A stretch of DNA of 64,000 bases, taken from NCBI GenBank assembly GCA_963822215.1, contig CAWGGX010000013.1, forward strand, positions 168,057 through 232,056. The letters are read 5' to 3'. The position numbers were made by a program, and so were the translations under genes. Under the pieces are notes generated by a model, which was not told the origin of the DNA, did not search any database, and worked only from the letters and a program-made list of their open reading frames with translations. Below, piece by piece: positions 8,107 through 16,854 of the stretch; the stretch's first letter is position 1; every line of letters begins with the position of its first letter. The stretch is from Roseiarcus sp963822215. GTDB lineage: Bacteria; Pseudomonadota; Alphaproteobacteria; Rhizobiales; Beijerinckiaceae.

Positions 8107-11100
8107 CTATCCGTCCGTTGCACTGGTCGTTGTGTTCGCCTCAAGTTGAGCAGGCACCGTAAATTGAAAGATGGCGCCTTGCGGCGCGTTCGCGGTCGCC
8201 CACAATCGTCCCCCGAGAGCTTCGACGATCGAACGGCAGATCGGCAGGCCCATTCCCAAGCCGGCGGGCTTGGTCGTGTAGAACGGCTCGAAGAGGCGCT
8301 CAAGACTCGCGTGAGCCAGCCCCGGGCCCGAATCCGCCACCGCGACGAGCACGCCCTCCGACCTGGCTTCGCCGGTGCTGATCAGCAATTCTCGCGACCC
8401 CTCGCCGACGCCTCCCATGGCTTCCGCGGCGTTGACTATCAAGTTGAGGACCACTTGTTGCAGTTGGACCCTATCGCCTTGAATGTACGGCAAGTCCTGC
8501 GCGAGTTGCGTCCGTACCGAGACGCCGTCCTTCAGGACTTCGCTCCGGGTCATGGCGATAACCTCGAGAATCGCTTCGTTGATCTCGAAGCGATTCCGCC
8601 GAGGCGGTTCTTTCTTGACGAGGGCGCGGATCCCGCCGATGACGTCGCTGGCCCGCTTACAGTCGTTGACGATTCGGCCGAGCGCCTGCCGAACCTTTTC
8701 CACGTTTGGAGGTTGCGCCTCCAGCCAGCGCAAAGCGGTCTGCGCATTGGTGACTGCCGCCGCGAGCGGTTGATTGACCTCGTGGGCGATCGAAGCCGAC
8801 AGTTGCCCCACTGTGGCGACGCGGTTCGCGTGCTCCAGCTCCAGCTGCACTTCTTGGAATCGCCGCTCGCTTGCGCGTGCTTCCGCTTCCGCCTGTTTGC
8901 GCTCCGTCAAGTCGATCACGAAGGCTATGCCCTCGTCTCGTCGTCCACCGAATCCCGCCGTGCCGACAAGCACAGGCGCGCGGCTGCCATCCCTGCGGAA
9001 ATACTCCTTCTCTGAGGGTTGGGCCGTCCCGGTCGCCCTTATTGCCGCCACGACCTGCCGGTCGCGCTCGCGCCACTCCGGCGGCGTCAGGTCCGTCCAG
9101 CGCAGGTGACCGGAGCCGAGATCTTCGCGACGGTATCCCACCATATGAAGAAACGCATCATTGGCCTCGATAATCTCGCCTTCGAGATTCCAGATGAAGA
9201 TTCCCACGATGTTGGCGTCGACCAGGCGCCGGATCTTCGCTTCGCGTTCCTCGAGATCGGCGTAAAGACGGGTATTCTCCAGCGAGATCGCGGCCTGCGA
9301 CGCCAGCAGTTCCAGCACCGCGACCCGGGTCGGCGTGAAGACATGCGGCATCAAGTTGTTTTCGAGGTAGAGCACGCCGATGAGCGTGGCCTGTTTGATC
9401 AACGGCAGGCAGAGAATTGATCGGGCGCGATGCCGGCCGATGTATGGATCGGGGGAAAACGGATTCTGGGCAGAGGCGTCGTCGAGAATCACGCTCTCCC
9501 GCGCGCGCACGACATATTGGACGATCAACTCCGGCAGCGCGGCCCCGGCCAGGGGAGCCCCTGGCAGACGGACGATCACCGCATCGCCGCTGGTCGTCGC
9601 TTCCGCCTCAATTCGCTCCTCAGCCCCTCGCGCAAGAATCAACAGACCTCGCTCAGCGCCGGCGTGCTCAATCGCAGTGCGCATCAGCGTGTCGATCAGT
9701 TTCTCCGAGACGATCTCGCCCGATACGGCTTGCGACACCTTGATGACTGTAGCGAGATCCAGGTGTTCGAGCGAGGCCACGATCGTGCTCGTCGAGCCGT
9801 GTGCCGGCGCTTCCTCCGTGAGGCGCGGATTTAATTGATCGAGTCGCCGCACCTTGCCGAGCGCCCCCCAACGCAGGTAGCCGTGCCGGGCGTCGCACAA
9901 ATAACCATGCGCGATCTTCTCGAAACCGCGCGCCGCGTAGAAGCGCGCGGCGAGTTCGTTGGCGAGGCCATCGTCCTGCACGAAGTCGTGCTCGCGAGAC
10001 GATCGAATGGCCTCCTCATAGTGACGCATCGCGTCCAAATCCCGGCCCTCGATTCGGGCGATTTCGGCCGACACCAGGGCGTGCTTGCCGCCGAAAATCG
10101 GTGGGTGGTTTTCGGCCCACACACGCAATTGTTCCCGATGCGTCGTCAGGAGTTCGAGCCACGCATGCTGTTCGTGGGTAGAAGCGTTCTCATAAAGCGC
10201 GGTCACCGTGAGCGCGGCGTAGTAAAAGTAGTCGACCACCTGGAGCTGAACGCTTGAGGTCCAAAGGAGCGCCTCAGCCTTCTCGGCTGCCGCGTGCGCC
10301 TCGGCGTAGTCGCCTGCCAGGAAGCGCGCCTTCAGTTTGAGTATCCAGTACCGCCATATTATCGTTGGTATCAAGTTCCCCGCCAATTGCGCCTCGAACG
10401 CTGCTTCGTCGAATTGCGCGTCGTTGAAGGTCGAGACGGTCGCGGTCCGACCCTGCAGGGCCGCGATAAAGCGTTGCTGGCTCACGATGATGTCCACCAT
10501 GGCCCGGTATCCGGCCTTTCGGGCGAAGTCCAGACCCAGCTCCGACTCGCGCCACACCACGTCGAGCGGATCGTTCCGAAGGAGAAGGTTTGTAACGGCT
10601 TGGTGCAAGGTGTAGCAGGCGCACGTCAGATTGCCCGTCTCGATTGCCGCGCGAAGGCCCGCGCGATTGAAGTCGATCGCCGTCGCGATCGGCTGCGTCC
10701 AGAAGGCAATTATCCCCATCGCGTGGTAAACCCTTGCCCTGTAGGCGATGAAGCCATGCTTATCGACTAGGTCGCATGCGAGCTTGCCGAAGCGATAACC
10801 CTCGTGGTAGCGCCGAAAGGCCGGGCCGACGACCTTTCCAAGAAGGCTATAGCCGTGCGCGGAAGGGCCGCTATGCCCGTGCCGTATGCTGATGTTCGCC
10901 ATGCGGCACGAGAGCAGGCAGTAGAATGGGAGGCCGGTAAAGCCGGCGGGGCCGTCGAGGACCGAAAGCAGACGCATGGCGGCCTGCAGGTCCGGATCCG
11001 TCATCAGCGGCAGATCGATCAGGCTTTCGATCGGGCGCCCATCGAGGGATTGCTGGACCGCCTCGTATTCGACCTGGACCTGCCCCCAGGTCGGGTGCGC

Positions 11101-13662
11101 CGGGAGGTCGATGCCAAACAGGCGCAGGCATGTGAGCCCGCTGTCGATGGCTTGCGGGTATTCCCCCTTCACTTCATGCAACTGGGCCTTAAGTTGATAG
11201 GCGGCTGATTGGTCGACTTTCGACATCGCGCGCCGCAACAACTCCTCAATCAGTCGCTCGGCCGTGTCGAAGCGACCCGTCAGAAACGTGCACTCCGCGC
11301 GTTCTAGCCACAGCCTGAACATCAATTCATACTGGCTGCTCCAGTCGCTTTCATCGAGCAGCGCCGTGCCGGCTGCGAGATAGTTACACGCCGATTCATG
11401 GGCCGCCGACGCTTTGGCCTTCTGCCCGGCGCGCAGGCTGATCGCCGCCACCCGCAGTTTCTCGTCGCGTTCGACCAGCAGCGCGGCGCCCCGATTGAAC
11501 TGGTTCGCGACATCGAAGAGATGCTCGGCGAGTTTGTCCGTCGTCAGGCTCGCGAGCAGCACGCGGCCGATGCGCATGTGGGCCTCGGCGCGCCGCTCGT
11601 CCGGGATCAGCGCATAGGCCGCCTGCTGGACGCGGTCGTGGAGAAAATTGTAGGCGCTACCCTCACGAATGACGAGACCGGCATGCACGGCTTCCCAGAG
11701 GGCGGCGTGCATCGCCTCTTCAGTATTGCCGTGAACCAGGGTCAGGGTCGCGATCTCGGCGGCGTTGCCGAGGGTGGCGAGCTGTTTCAGGGCTTCCTGA
11801 GTGGTGGCGGGGAGACGCTTGAGCTTTCCCGCCATAAAGTCCACCACGTTGTCGGTGTAATTCTTGACGCGGATGACATCGATGTCCCAGCGCCAGGCTG
11901 GCGTGACCGGGTCGAACGCGATGTGCCCTTGCTCTGCCAGTGCCGTGAGGAACTGAATCGCGAAGAACGGATTGCCGCCGGTCTTCTCGTGCACCATTTG
12001 CGCGAGGGGCCGCGCGCGCTCCGGCTGGCAATGCAGGGCGTCGGTGACGAGCCGGCCGATATCGTGGAGCCCGAGAGGCGTCAGCGCGATCTCCTCGACC
12101 CTTGCTCCTGCCTTTCGGATTGCCTCGAACGTTTGGCGGAGAGGGTGCGCGGGGCCGACGTCGTTGTCCCTGTACGCCCCTACGAGCAGCAGGCCCTGCA
12201 CCTCCGAGTGCGTGACAAGGTGCTCAAGGAGGTCGAGCGTCGCTGCATCCAGCCATTGCAAATCGTCGAGGAACAGTGCGAGCGGGTGTTCCTTGCGCGC
12301 GAACACGCTGAGGAAGCGCCGGAGAACCATATGGACGCGATTCTTGGCGTCCTGCGGCGGCAAGTCGGGGACCGGCGGCTGTTTGCCAATGACGAGTTCC
12401 AGCTCGGGGACGAGATTGACGATGAGCGCGCCGTGAGGACCGAGCGCTGCGTTTAAGGAGTCCCGCCACCTGCGCAGCTCCGCCTGGCTCTCACCGAGAA
12501 GGGGCCGCACAAGGCTCCGGAAGGCCTGAGCCAGGGTGGCGTACGGGATGTCGCGTTTGTACTGGTCGAACTTGCCGGACGCGAACAAGCCGCGCGGCGG
12601 GACGAGCGCCTTGTGAAGCTCGTTCACCACCGAGGACTTGCCGATGCCGGAATAACCGGACACCAGCACCAGTTCCGTTGCGCCATTCGCCACGACGCGG
12701 TCGAAGGAAGCGATCAGCGCGTCAATCTCGCGCTCCCGCCCGTAAAGCTTCTCTGGGATCAGCAGCCGATCCGACGCATCGTGCAAGCCCAGAGGGAACG
12801 GCTCGATCCGACCGCCCGCCTCCCATTCCCCTTGGCAGCGCCGGAGGTCGGTCGCGACGCCCGCGGCGGCCTGGTAGCGCTCATCGGCGGTCTTGGCGAG
12901 CAGCTTCATCACGATCGCTGAGAGCGGCGCGGGGATCTCGTTCGCCCGCTCGCTGGGCGGCGTTGCCTGCCGGGCGATATGGCAATGGATCCATTCCATG
13001 GGATCGTCTGCAGTGAAGGGCAGCGCGCCCGTGAGCATCTGGTAAAGGCTGACGCCGAACGCGTAGAGATCGCTGCGGGCATCGATCGAGCGGTTCATGC
13101 GTCCGGTCTGTTCCGGCGCCATATAGGCGAGCGTGCCCGCGATTACCGCGGGCGGTCCAGGGGCCTGGCGCTCGCGCGGCAGGCGGGACGCGATGCCGAA
13201 ACCCGTCAGCCGGACCGCGCCGGTTTCGGCGTCGACGAGGATATTGGCCGGCTTGACGTCTTTGTGGATGAGGCCGCGCTCGTGGACATTGCCCAGGGCC
13301 GTGGCGATACCGATGGCGAGTCGCAAGAAGCTTCCCACCTGCATAGGCGCACCGAGAATCCGATCGAGCGGCTCACCGCCGGGGTCCTCGAGCACCAGCA
13401 TGGTCCGACCATGGTCGCGCACGAGCTCCAGCGGCCGCACCGCCCAGGCGCCGTCTAGTTCATCCTTCAATCCGTATTCGCGCGCGAGGCGATCGAGGCT
13501 GAGAGGCGCCGGGTGCTCCGCGGCGGGAAGCACGGCAAGTACGCCCTTCCGGGTGCCGTCGGCGCCATCGCGCCATCCCCTGCAGAAGACGCGCTCACCA
13601 TCTTCCCCCAGCACCTGGAGGCTATAATCGCTGCCAGCTCTGAACCGAAAGGATGAGTCCAT
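8107..13662 (-). CDS. Trifunctional Ser/Thr kinase - AAA ATPase - GAF/PAS histidine kinase
   Basis: This 1851-residue cytosolic signalling protein starts with a Ser/Thr kinase-like domain (residues about 15-285; catalytic loop HKDVKPAN at 133-140). An AAA_16/STAND-type ATPase follows (Walker A GYSGIGKSS at 335-343, Walker B LALFLDDLQWLD at 461-472), then a long helical repeat region, a GAF domain near 1330-1490, a PAS domain (DANIVGIFIWNLEGEIIEAN), a HisKA box with phospho-acceptor His near 1627 (SIAHEVNQPL) and an HATPase_c domain (VLNLIVNAAEA, DSGPGL, GLGMGLPICRSI). No membrane segment is evident. The DFG motif reads GFG, so metal binding, and possibly kinase activity, is questionable. The two FixJ-like regulators at 20.5-21.7 kb are candidate partners, now separated by the nested IS block. 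ATG 13662 begins the conserved kinase module. Confidence 0.9.
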   Translation of the reverse strand: MDSSFRFRAGSDYSLQVLGEDGERVFCRGWRDGADGTRKGVLAVLPAAEHPAPLSLDRLAREYGLKDELDGAWAVRPLELVRDHGRTMLVLEDPGGEPLDRILGAPMQVGSFLRLAIGIATALGNVHERGLIHKDVKPANILVDAETGAVRLTGFGIASRLPRERQAPGPPAVIAGTLAYMAPEQTGRMNRSIDARSDLYAFGVSLYQMLTGALPFTADDPMEWIHCHIARQATPPSERANEIPAPLSAIVMKLLAKTADERYQAAAGVATDLRRCQGEWEAGGRIEPFPLGLHDASDRLLIPEKLYGREREIDALIASFDRVVANGATELVLVSGYSGIGKSSVVNELHKALVPPRGLFASGKFDQYKRDIPYATLAQAFRSLVRPLLGESQAELRRWRDSLNAALGPHGALIVNLVPELELVIGKQPPVPDLPPQDAKNRVHMVLRRFLSVFARKEHPLALFLDDLQWLDAATLDLLEHLVTHSEVQGLLLVGAYRDNDVGPAHPLRQTFEAIRKAGARVEEIALTPLGLHDIGRLVTDALHCQPERARPLAQMVHEKTGGNPFFAIQFLTALAEQGHIAFDPVTPAWRWDIDVIRVKNYTDNVVDFMAGKLKRLPATTQEALKQLATLGNAAEIATLTLVHGNTEEAMHAALWEAVHAGLVIREGSAYNFLHDRVQQAAYALIPDERRAEAHMRIGRVLLASLTTDKLAEHLFDVANQFNRGAALLVERDEKLRVAAISLRAGQKAKASAAHESACNYLAAGTALLDESDWSSQYELMFRLWLERAECTFLTGRFDTAERLIEELLRRAMSKVDQSAAYQLKAQLHEVKGEYPQAIDSGLTCLRLFGIDLPAHPTWGQVQVEYEAVQQSLDGRPIESLIDLPLMTDPDLQAAMRLLSVLDGPAGFTGLPFYCLLSCRMANISIRHGHSGPSAHGYSLLGKVVGPAFRRYHEGYRFGKLACDLVDKHGFIAYRARVYHAMGIIAFWTQPIATAIDFNRAGLRAAIETGNLTCACYTLHQAVTNLLLRNDPLDVVWRESELGLDFARKAGYRAMVDIIVSQQRFIAALQGRTATVSTFNDAQFDEAAFEAQLAGNLIPTIIWRYWILKLKARFLAGDYAEAHAAAEKAEALLWTSSVQLQVVDYFYYAALTVTALYENASTHEQHAWLELLTTHREQLRVWAENHPPIFGGKHALVSAEIARIEGRDLDAMRHYEEAIRSSREHDFVQDDGLANELAARFYAARGFEKIAHGYLCDARHGYLRWGALGKVRRLDQLNPRLTEEAPAHGSTSTIVASLEHLDLATVIKVSQAVSGEIVSEKLIDTLMRTAIEHAGAERGLLILARGAEERIEAEATTSGDAVIVRLPGAPLAGAALPELIVQYVVRARESVILDDASAQNPFSPDPYIGRHRARSILCLPLIKQATLIGVLYLENNLMPHVFTPTRVAVLELLASQAAISLENTRLYADLEEREAKIRRLVDANIVGIFIWNLEGEIIEANDAFLHMVGYRREDLGSGHLRWTDLTPPEWRERDRQVVAAIRATGTAQPSEKEYFRRDGSRAPVLVGTAGFGGRRDEGIAFVIDLTERKQAEAEARASERRFQEVQLELEHANRVATVGQLSASIAHEVNQPLAAAVTNAQTALRWLEAQPPNVEKVRQALGRIVNDCKRASDVIGGIRALVKKEPPRRNRFEINEAILEVIAMTRSEVLKDGVSVRTQLAQDLPYIQGDRVQLQQVVLNLIVNAAEAMGGVGEGSRELLISTGEARSEGVLVAVADSGPGLAHASLERLFEPFYTTKPAGLGMGLPICRSIVEALGGRLWATANAPQGAIFQFTVPAQLEANTTTSATDG

Positions 13663-14121
13663 TTGCCAGACTTCGCCGTCAGGCCCGTGCCCAGCGAGCT
13701 GAGGGTCAGCTCAAACTCAGGCGCGCACGGCTCCTCCAGGTAACGGCGATATGAGAAAGTTACACCTTCGGCCACGGTAAGCCAAGCATCCCCGCGAGCG
13801 AGCCGCTCAACTCGCCGGGGTTCTCAAGGAATGTCGGGCGGAGGACGGGAGAGGATGCGAGAGAGAAGATGCTCTCGTCGACGGGCTCGCTCAAATAGCG
13901 AATAATCCCGGGCTTTCAGCGCGAGGTCGCGAGCGCGGCAGTCGGGATCGGCTGTGACCAAAACGGTCGAAACTGCCCTACTCGAATGCCCGGCGAACTC
14001 GGGGCTACAACTCGCGCTGTGTGGCAAAGTTGCGAGGTATGTCGCCCACCGGCCGCGTGGCGTCATCGGTGGCGCGTCCCCGTCCGGCCGCCCGCTCAGA
14101 GGTCCAAATCTAAGACGCCTA
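13663..14121. other. Intergenic region upstream of the kinase gene
   Basis: No gene recognised. The region directly before the kinase start shares the short string CGCCGTCAGGCC with the same position upstream of the truncated kinase paralogue at 46.2 kb, so it probably holds the promoter and leader of the kinase. No clear -35/-10 pair could be named. The IS630 insertion site (TA, 14120-14121) bounds it. Confidence 0.4.
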
Positions 14122-14199
14122 GTCGCTCGCGTCCTTGAAACTTGGTGGCATTTCCGAATCTCTGTGCCTGCGCCGGCGGGGCGAGGATGGAGATGATTC

Positions 14200-14658
14200 G
14201 TGGCAGGGACAAGCACTGGGGCGAAGAAGTACGTTGCGAAATTGAGCGCGGAGGAGCGCGAGCGGCTTGAGGCGCTGATCAGCTCAGGCAAGCGATCGGC
14301 GCAACTGATCACGAAGGCGAGGATCCTGCTCAAAGCGGACGCGTCGGAGGCGGGAGAAGGTTGGACCGACCGCGAAATAGCGGCGGCGTTGGATACCAGC
14401 GTCAACACCGTCGGTAGCGCACGGCGACAATTGGTCGAAGAAGGGTTCGAGGCGACGCTGCTGCGCAAATACAATCCGAATTCCGCCCGTCCCCGAATTT
14501 TCGACGGCGCGGCCGAGGCCAAGTTGATCGCCTTGGCCTGCTCTCCGGCTCCTGAGGGCTTCGCGCGTTGGAGCCTGCGGCTGCTCGAAGAGAAGGTCGT
14601 CGAACTGAACATCGTCGAGAAAGCGAGCGACAACACGATCGGACGGACTCTAAAAAAC
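14200..14658 (+). pseudogene. IS630 transposase, N-terminal part
   Basis: This part encodes the HTH DNA-binding half (REIAAALDTSVNTVGSARRQLVEEGFEATL) of an IS630/Tc1-mariner transposase and runs to ...NTIGRTLKN. Foreign IS110 sequence follows after 14658. The frame resumes at 19472 with TLQPHRNRQWVIPPDANA. GTG 14200 has a purine-rich GGATGGAG stretch upstream. Confidence 0.85.
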
Positions 14659-14884
14659 CCGTCGCCGGCCGGGGCCGGCCTGTGGCGGCAGAAACGGAGC
14701 TGATATCCTGACCGTTGGGGAGGAGCGGCCGATAGTCTTCTGGTGGTGGTAACCCCGTCAAAAAACGTGGTCCATGAGCTGTTGCGCACTTGAGAGTGGT
14801 GACGCCATCGCGGCGATCCCGGTCAGGAAGTTGATCTCCTTGCGCGGCTCAGCCTCTCCACTTGAGTGAGAGGAGCATCACATC
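14659..14884 (+). ncRNA. Candidate bridge-RNA region of the IS110 element
   Basis: This non-coding left end precedes the IS110 transposase. In characterised IS110 elements such as IS621, the long left end encodes a structured bridge RNA with target- and donor-pairing loops. The first bases contain a strong hairpin-capable GC stretch (GCCGGCCGGGGCCGGC). No loop could be matched with certainty to the IS630 target by eye. The call rests on position and family knowledge. Confidence 0.3.
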
Positions 14885-16154
14885 ATGACCAAATCGAAGC
14901 GGCGCCGCGCCGAACGAGACTTCACCCCCACCCATCCTGATGCCGCAGCGATCGATATCGGCTCAAGGATGCATGTCGCGGCCGTTCCGCCGGACCGGGA
15001 CCCTGAGCCAGTGCGCGCCTTCGGGACCTGCACCGGCGATTTGCAACAGTTGGCCGATTGGTTCGAGCGCTGCGGCGTTCGAACGGTCGCGATGGAGTCC
15101 ACCGGCGTCTATTGGATACCTGCCTACGAACTGCTCGAACAGCGCGGATTCGAGGTGGTGCTGGTCAACGCCCGCGACGCCAAGCGCGTGCCGGGACGCA
15201 AGAGCGACGTCAGCGACGCCCAATGGCTGAGACGGCTACACGAATATGGGCTGCTGCGCGCCAGCTTCAGACCGAAGGGCGAGTTGGCCGCATTGCGCGC
15301 CTATCTGCGCCAACGCGAGCGCCTGCTGGACTACAGCGCCTCGCACATCCAGCATATGCAGAAGGCGTTGATGCAGATGAACGTTCAACTCCATCACGTG
15401 GTGACCGACATCACCGGCGAGACCGGGATGCGGATCATCCGCGCGGTGGTTGCGGGTGAACGGGATCCCGCCGTTCTGGCCACTCATCGGGATCGGCGCT
15501 GCCATGCCTCGGAGGCTGAGATCGCTGCCGCGCTGGCTGGAAACTGGCGTGAGGAGCATGTCTTTGCTCTCGGACAGGCCCTTGAGCTTCACGACGCCTA
15601 CCACGCCAAGGTGGTGGAGTGCGATTTGCGGATCGAAGCGGTCTTGCAGCGTCTTCGAGACGCCGCAGCCAAACCAGCGGGGCGGCTGCCGCGAGCTCGT
15701 CATCGAGACAAGACGCCCAATGCGCCGACCTTCGATGCGCGGGCGGCATTGCACGCGGTCCTCGGCGTCGATCTGACGCAAATTCATGGCCTCGGTCCTT
15801 CGCTGGCGCTGAAACTGATCGGCGAGTGCGGGACCGACCTCTCCGCTTGGCCAAACGCCAAGCACTTCACATCCTGGCTATGCCTGGCGCCGGCCAACAA
15901 GATCTCGGGGGGCAAGGTGCTTTCGACGCGAACGCGGCGATCCGGCAGCAGAGCCGCGGCTCTGCTGAGGCTGGCTGCAGTGACCGTCGGTCGCACCCAG
16001 ACTGCGCTGGGCGCCTTCTATCGACGGCTCTCCGCACGCGTCGGCAAAGCCAAAGCGGTGACTGCAACCGCACGCAAGATCGCCACCCTGTTCTACAACG
16101 CCCTCCGACATGGGATGGACTACGCCGACCCCGGCGCGTCGTCCTATGAGGATC
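14885..16154 (+). pseudogene. IS110 transposase, main part (interrupted by IS66)
   Basis: The DEDD-type transposase has an N-terminal RuvC-like domain: the first Asp in AAIDIGSRMH, Glu in VAMESTGVYWIP, and the Asp pair in GRKSDVSDAQWL. A coiled-coil region follows, then the C-terminal Tnp domain (IHGLGPSLALKLIGECG, LCLAPANKISGGK, SGSRAAALLRLAA). At 16154 the IS66 begins; the native last residues YRARVLANLRRRAKSLGYTL continue at 19373. Read-through into IS66 would add a foreign tail to 16285. ATG 14885 is preceded by GAGAGGAGC. Confidence 0.9.
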
Positions 16155-16200
16155 GTAAGCGGTGCGAGCATACACTTGCCTGCCCGGGCTGCTCCGGCGG

Positions 16201-16854
16201 CTATGTAACTCGGGCGAACCGACTCGGCATCCAGAACTGGCGCATGGCTTCAACGGCGGCGGGAATGTCGCGCCACGCCTCGTGAGCGAAGGACGAAGCA
16301 GCCGGACGGCGTCGTTGGGGGTCGAGAACCGGGCGACCGGAAGGGTCGACGCAGTGGATCAATATCGGCAGCAGCATTCCGTGCTCGGCAGCGTTCGGGC
16401 TTATCAATCGGGACCACGCGAGCAGCCGCAACTTGATGACCGCGTAGAAGCCCATGCACCAGGCCCGCGGGTCCACCTCGCCGTTTGGTCCGCGCACGAA
16501 TAGGGGTTCGAAGCTTTCCGGTTTCGTGGACAGCGCGTTGACGATCGCGTTGTGCCGCGTGAGCGTGGCGGCGATCGCGGAGAATGTCTCCGTGTCATGG
16601 TTGAAGTCGTCCGGATAGACGCCGAGCAGCGGGCAGACCCATTCCTCGGGCATCATCGAGACCGGCCCGGCGACGACGGCGGCGACCGCGCCGTCGAGCA
16701 TGGAAAGGGACGTCGCCTGGGGATTACGAAGCGTCGCCGACTTGGCGCGCTCGCCGATCCAAAGGCCGAGCCGGTCGAACGACATCGCGTAGTCGGCCAT
16801 GGTCTTGGCGGGCTCGGCGCTCCTGGCCGTCCTGCGTCGTTTTTCCGTCGTCAT
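16201..16854 (-). CDS. UPF0149/YecA-like passenger protein of IS66
   Basis: A 217-residue protein. The region LSMLDGAVAAVVAGPVSMMPEEWVCPLLGV matches the LDGFLTALVIGP...EW signature of the UPF0149 (YecA/YgfB) family. The start overlaps the tnpC stop by four bases (ATGA), so it is co-translated with the transposase. Similar genes occur at this position in other alphaproteobacterial IS66 elements (recollection, not checked). Its role in transposition is unknown. The C-terminal SEC-C zinc motif of YecA is not seen. Confidence 0.7.
   Translation of the reverse strand: MTTEKRRRTARSAEPAKTMADYAMSFDRLGLWIGERAKSATLRNPQATSLSMLDGAVAAVVAGPVSMMPEEWVCPLLGVYPDDFNHDTETFSAIAATLTRHNAIVNALSTKPESFEPLFVRGPNGEVDPRAWCMGFYAVIKLRLLAWSRLISPNAAEHGMLLPILIHCVDPSGRPVLDPQRRRPAASSFAHEAWRDIPAAVEAMRQFWMPSRFARVT

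Noticed and set aside
11398..12456. 352-codon plus-strand frame inside the giant kinase
   Set aside because: Antisense to conserved ATPase and helical-repeat coding sequence; no motif, no ribosome site.
13824..14789. 321-codon minus-strand frame over the IS630 left part
   Set aside because: It lies opposite the IS630 transposase N-terminus and crosses the element boundary; composition artefact.
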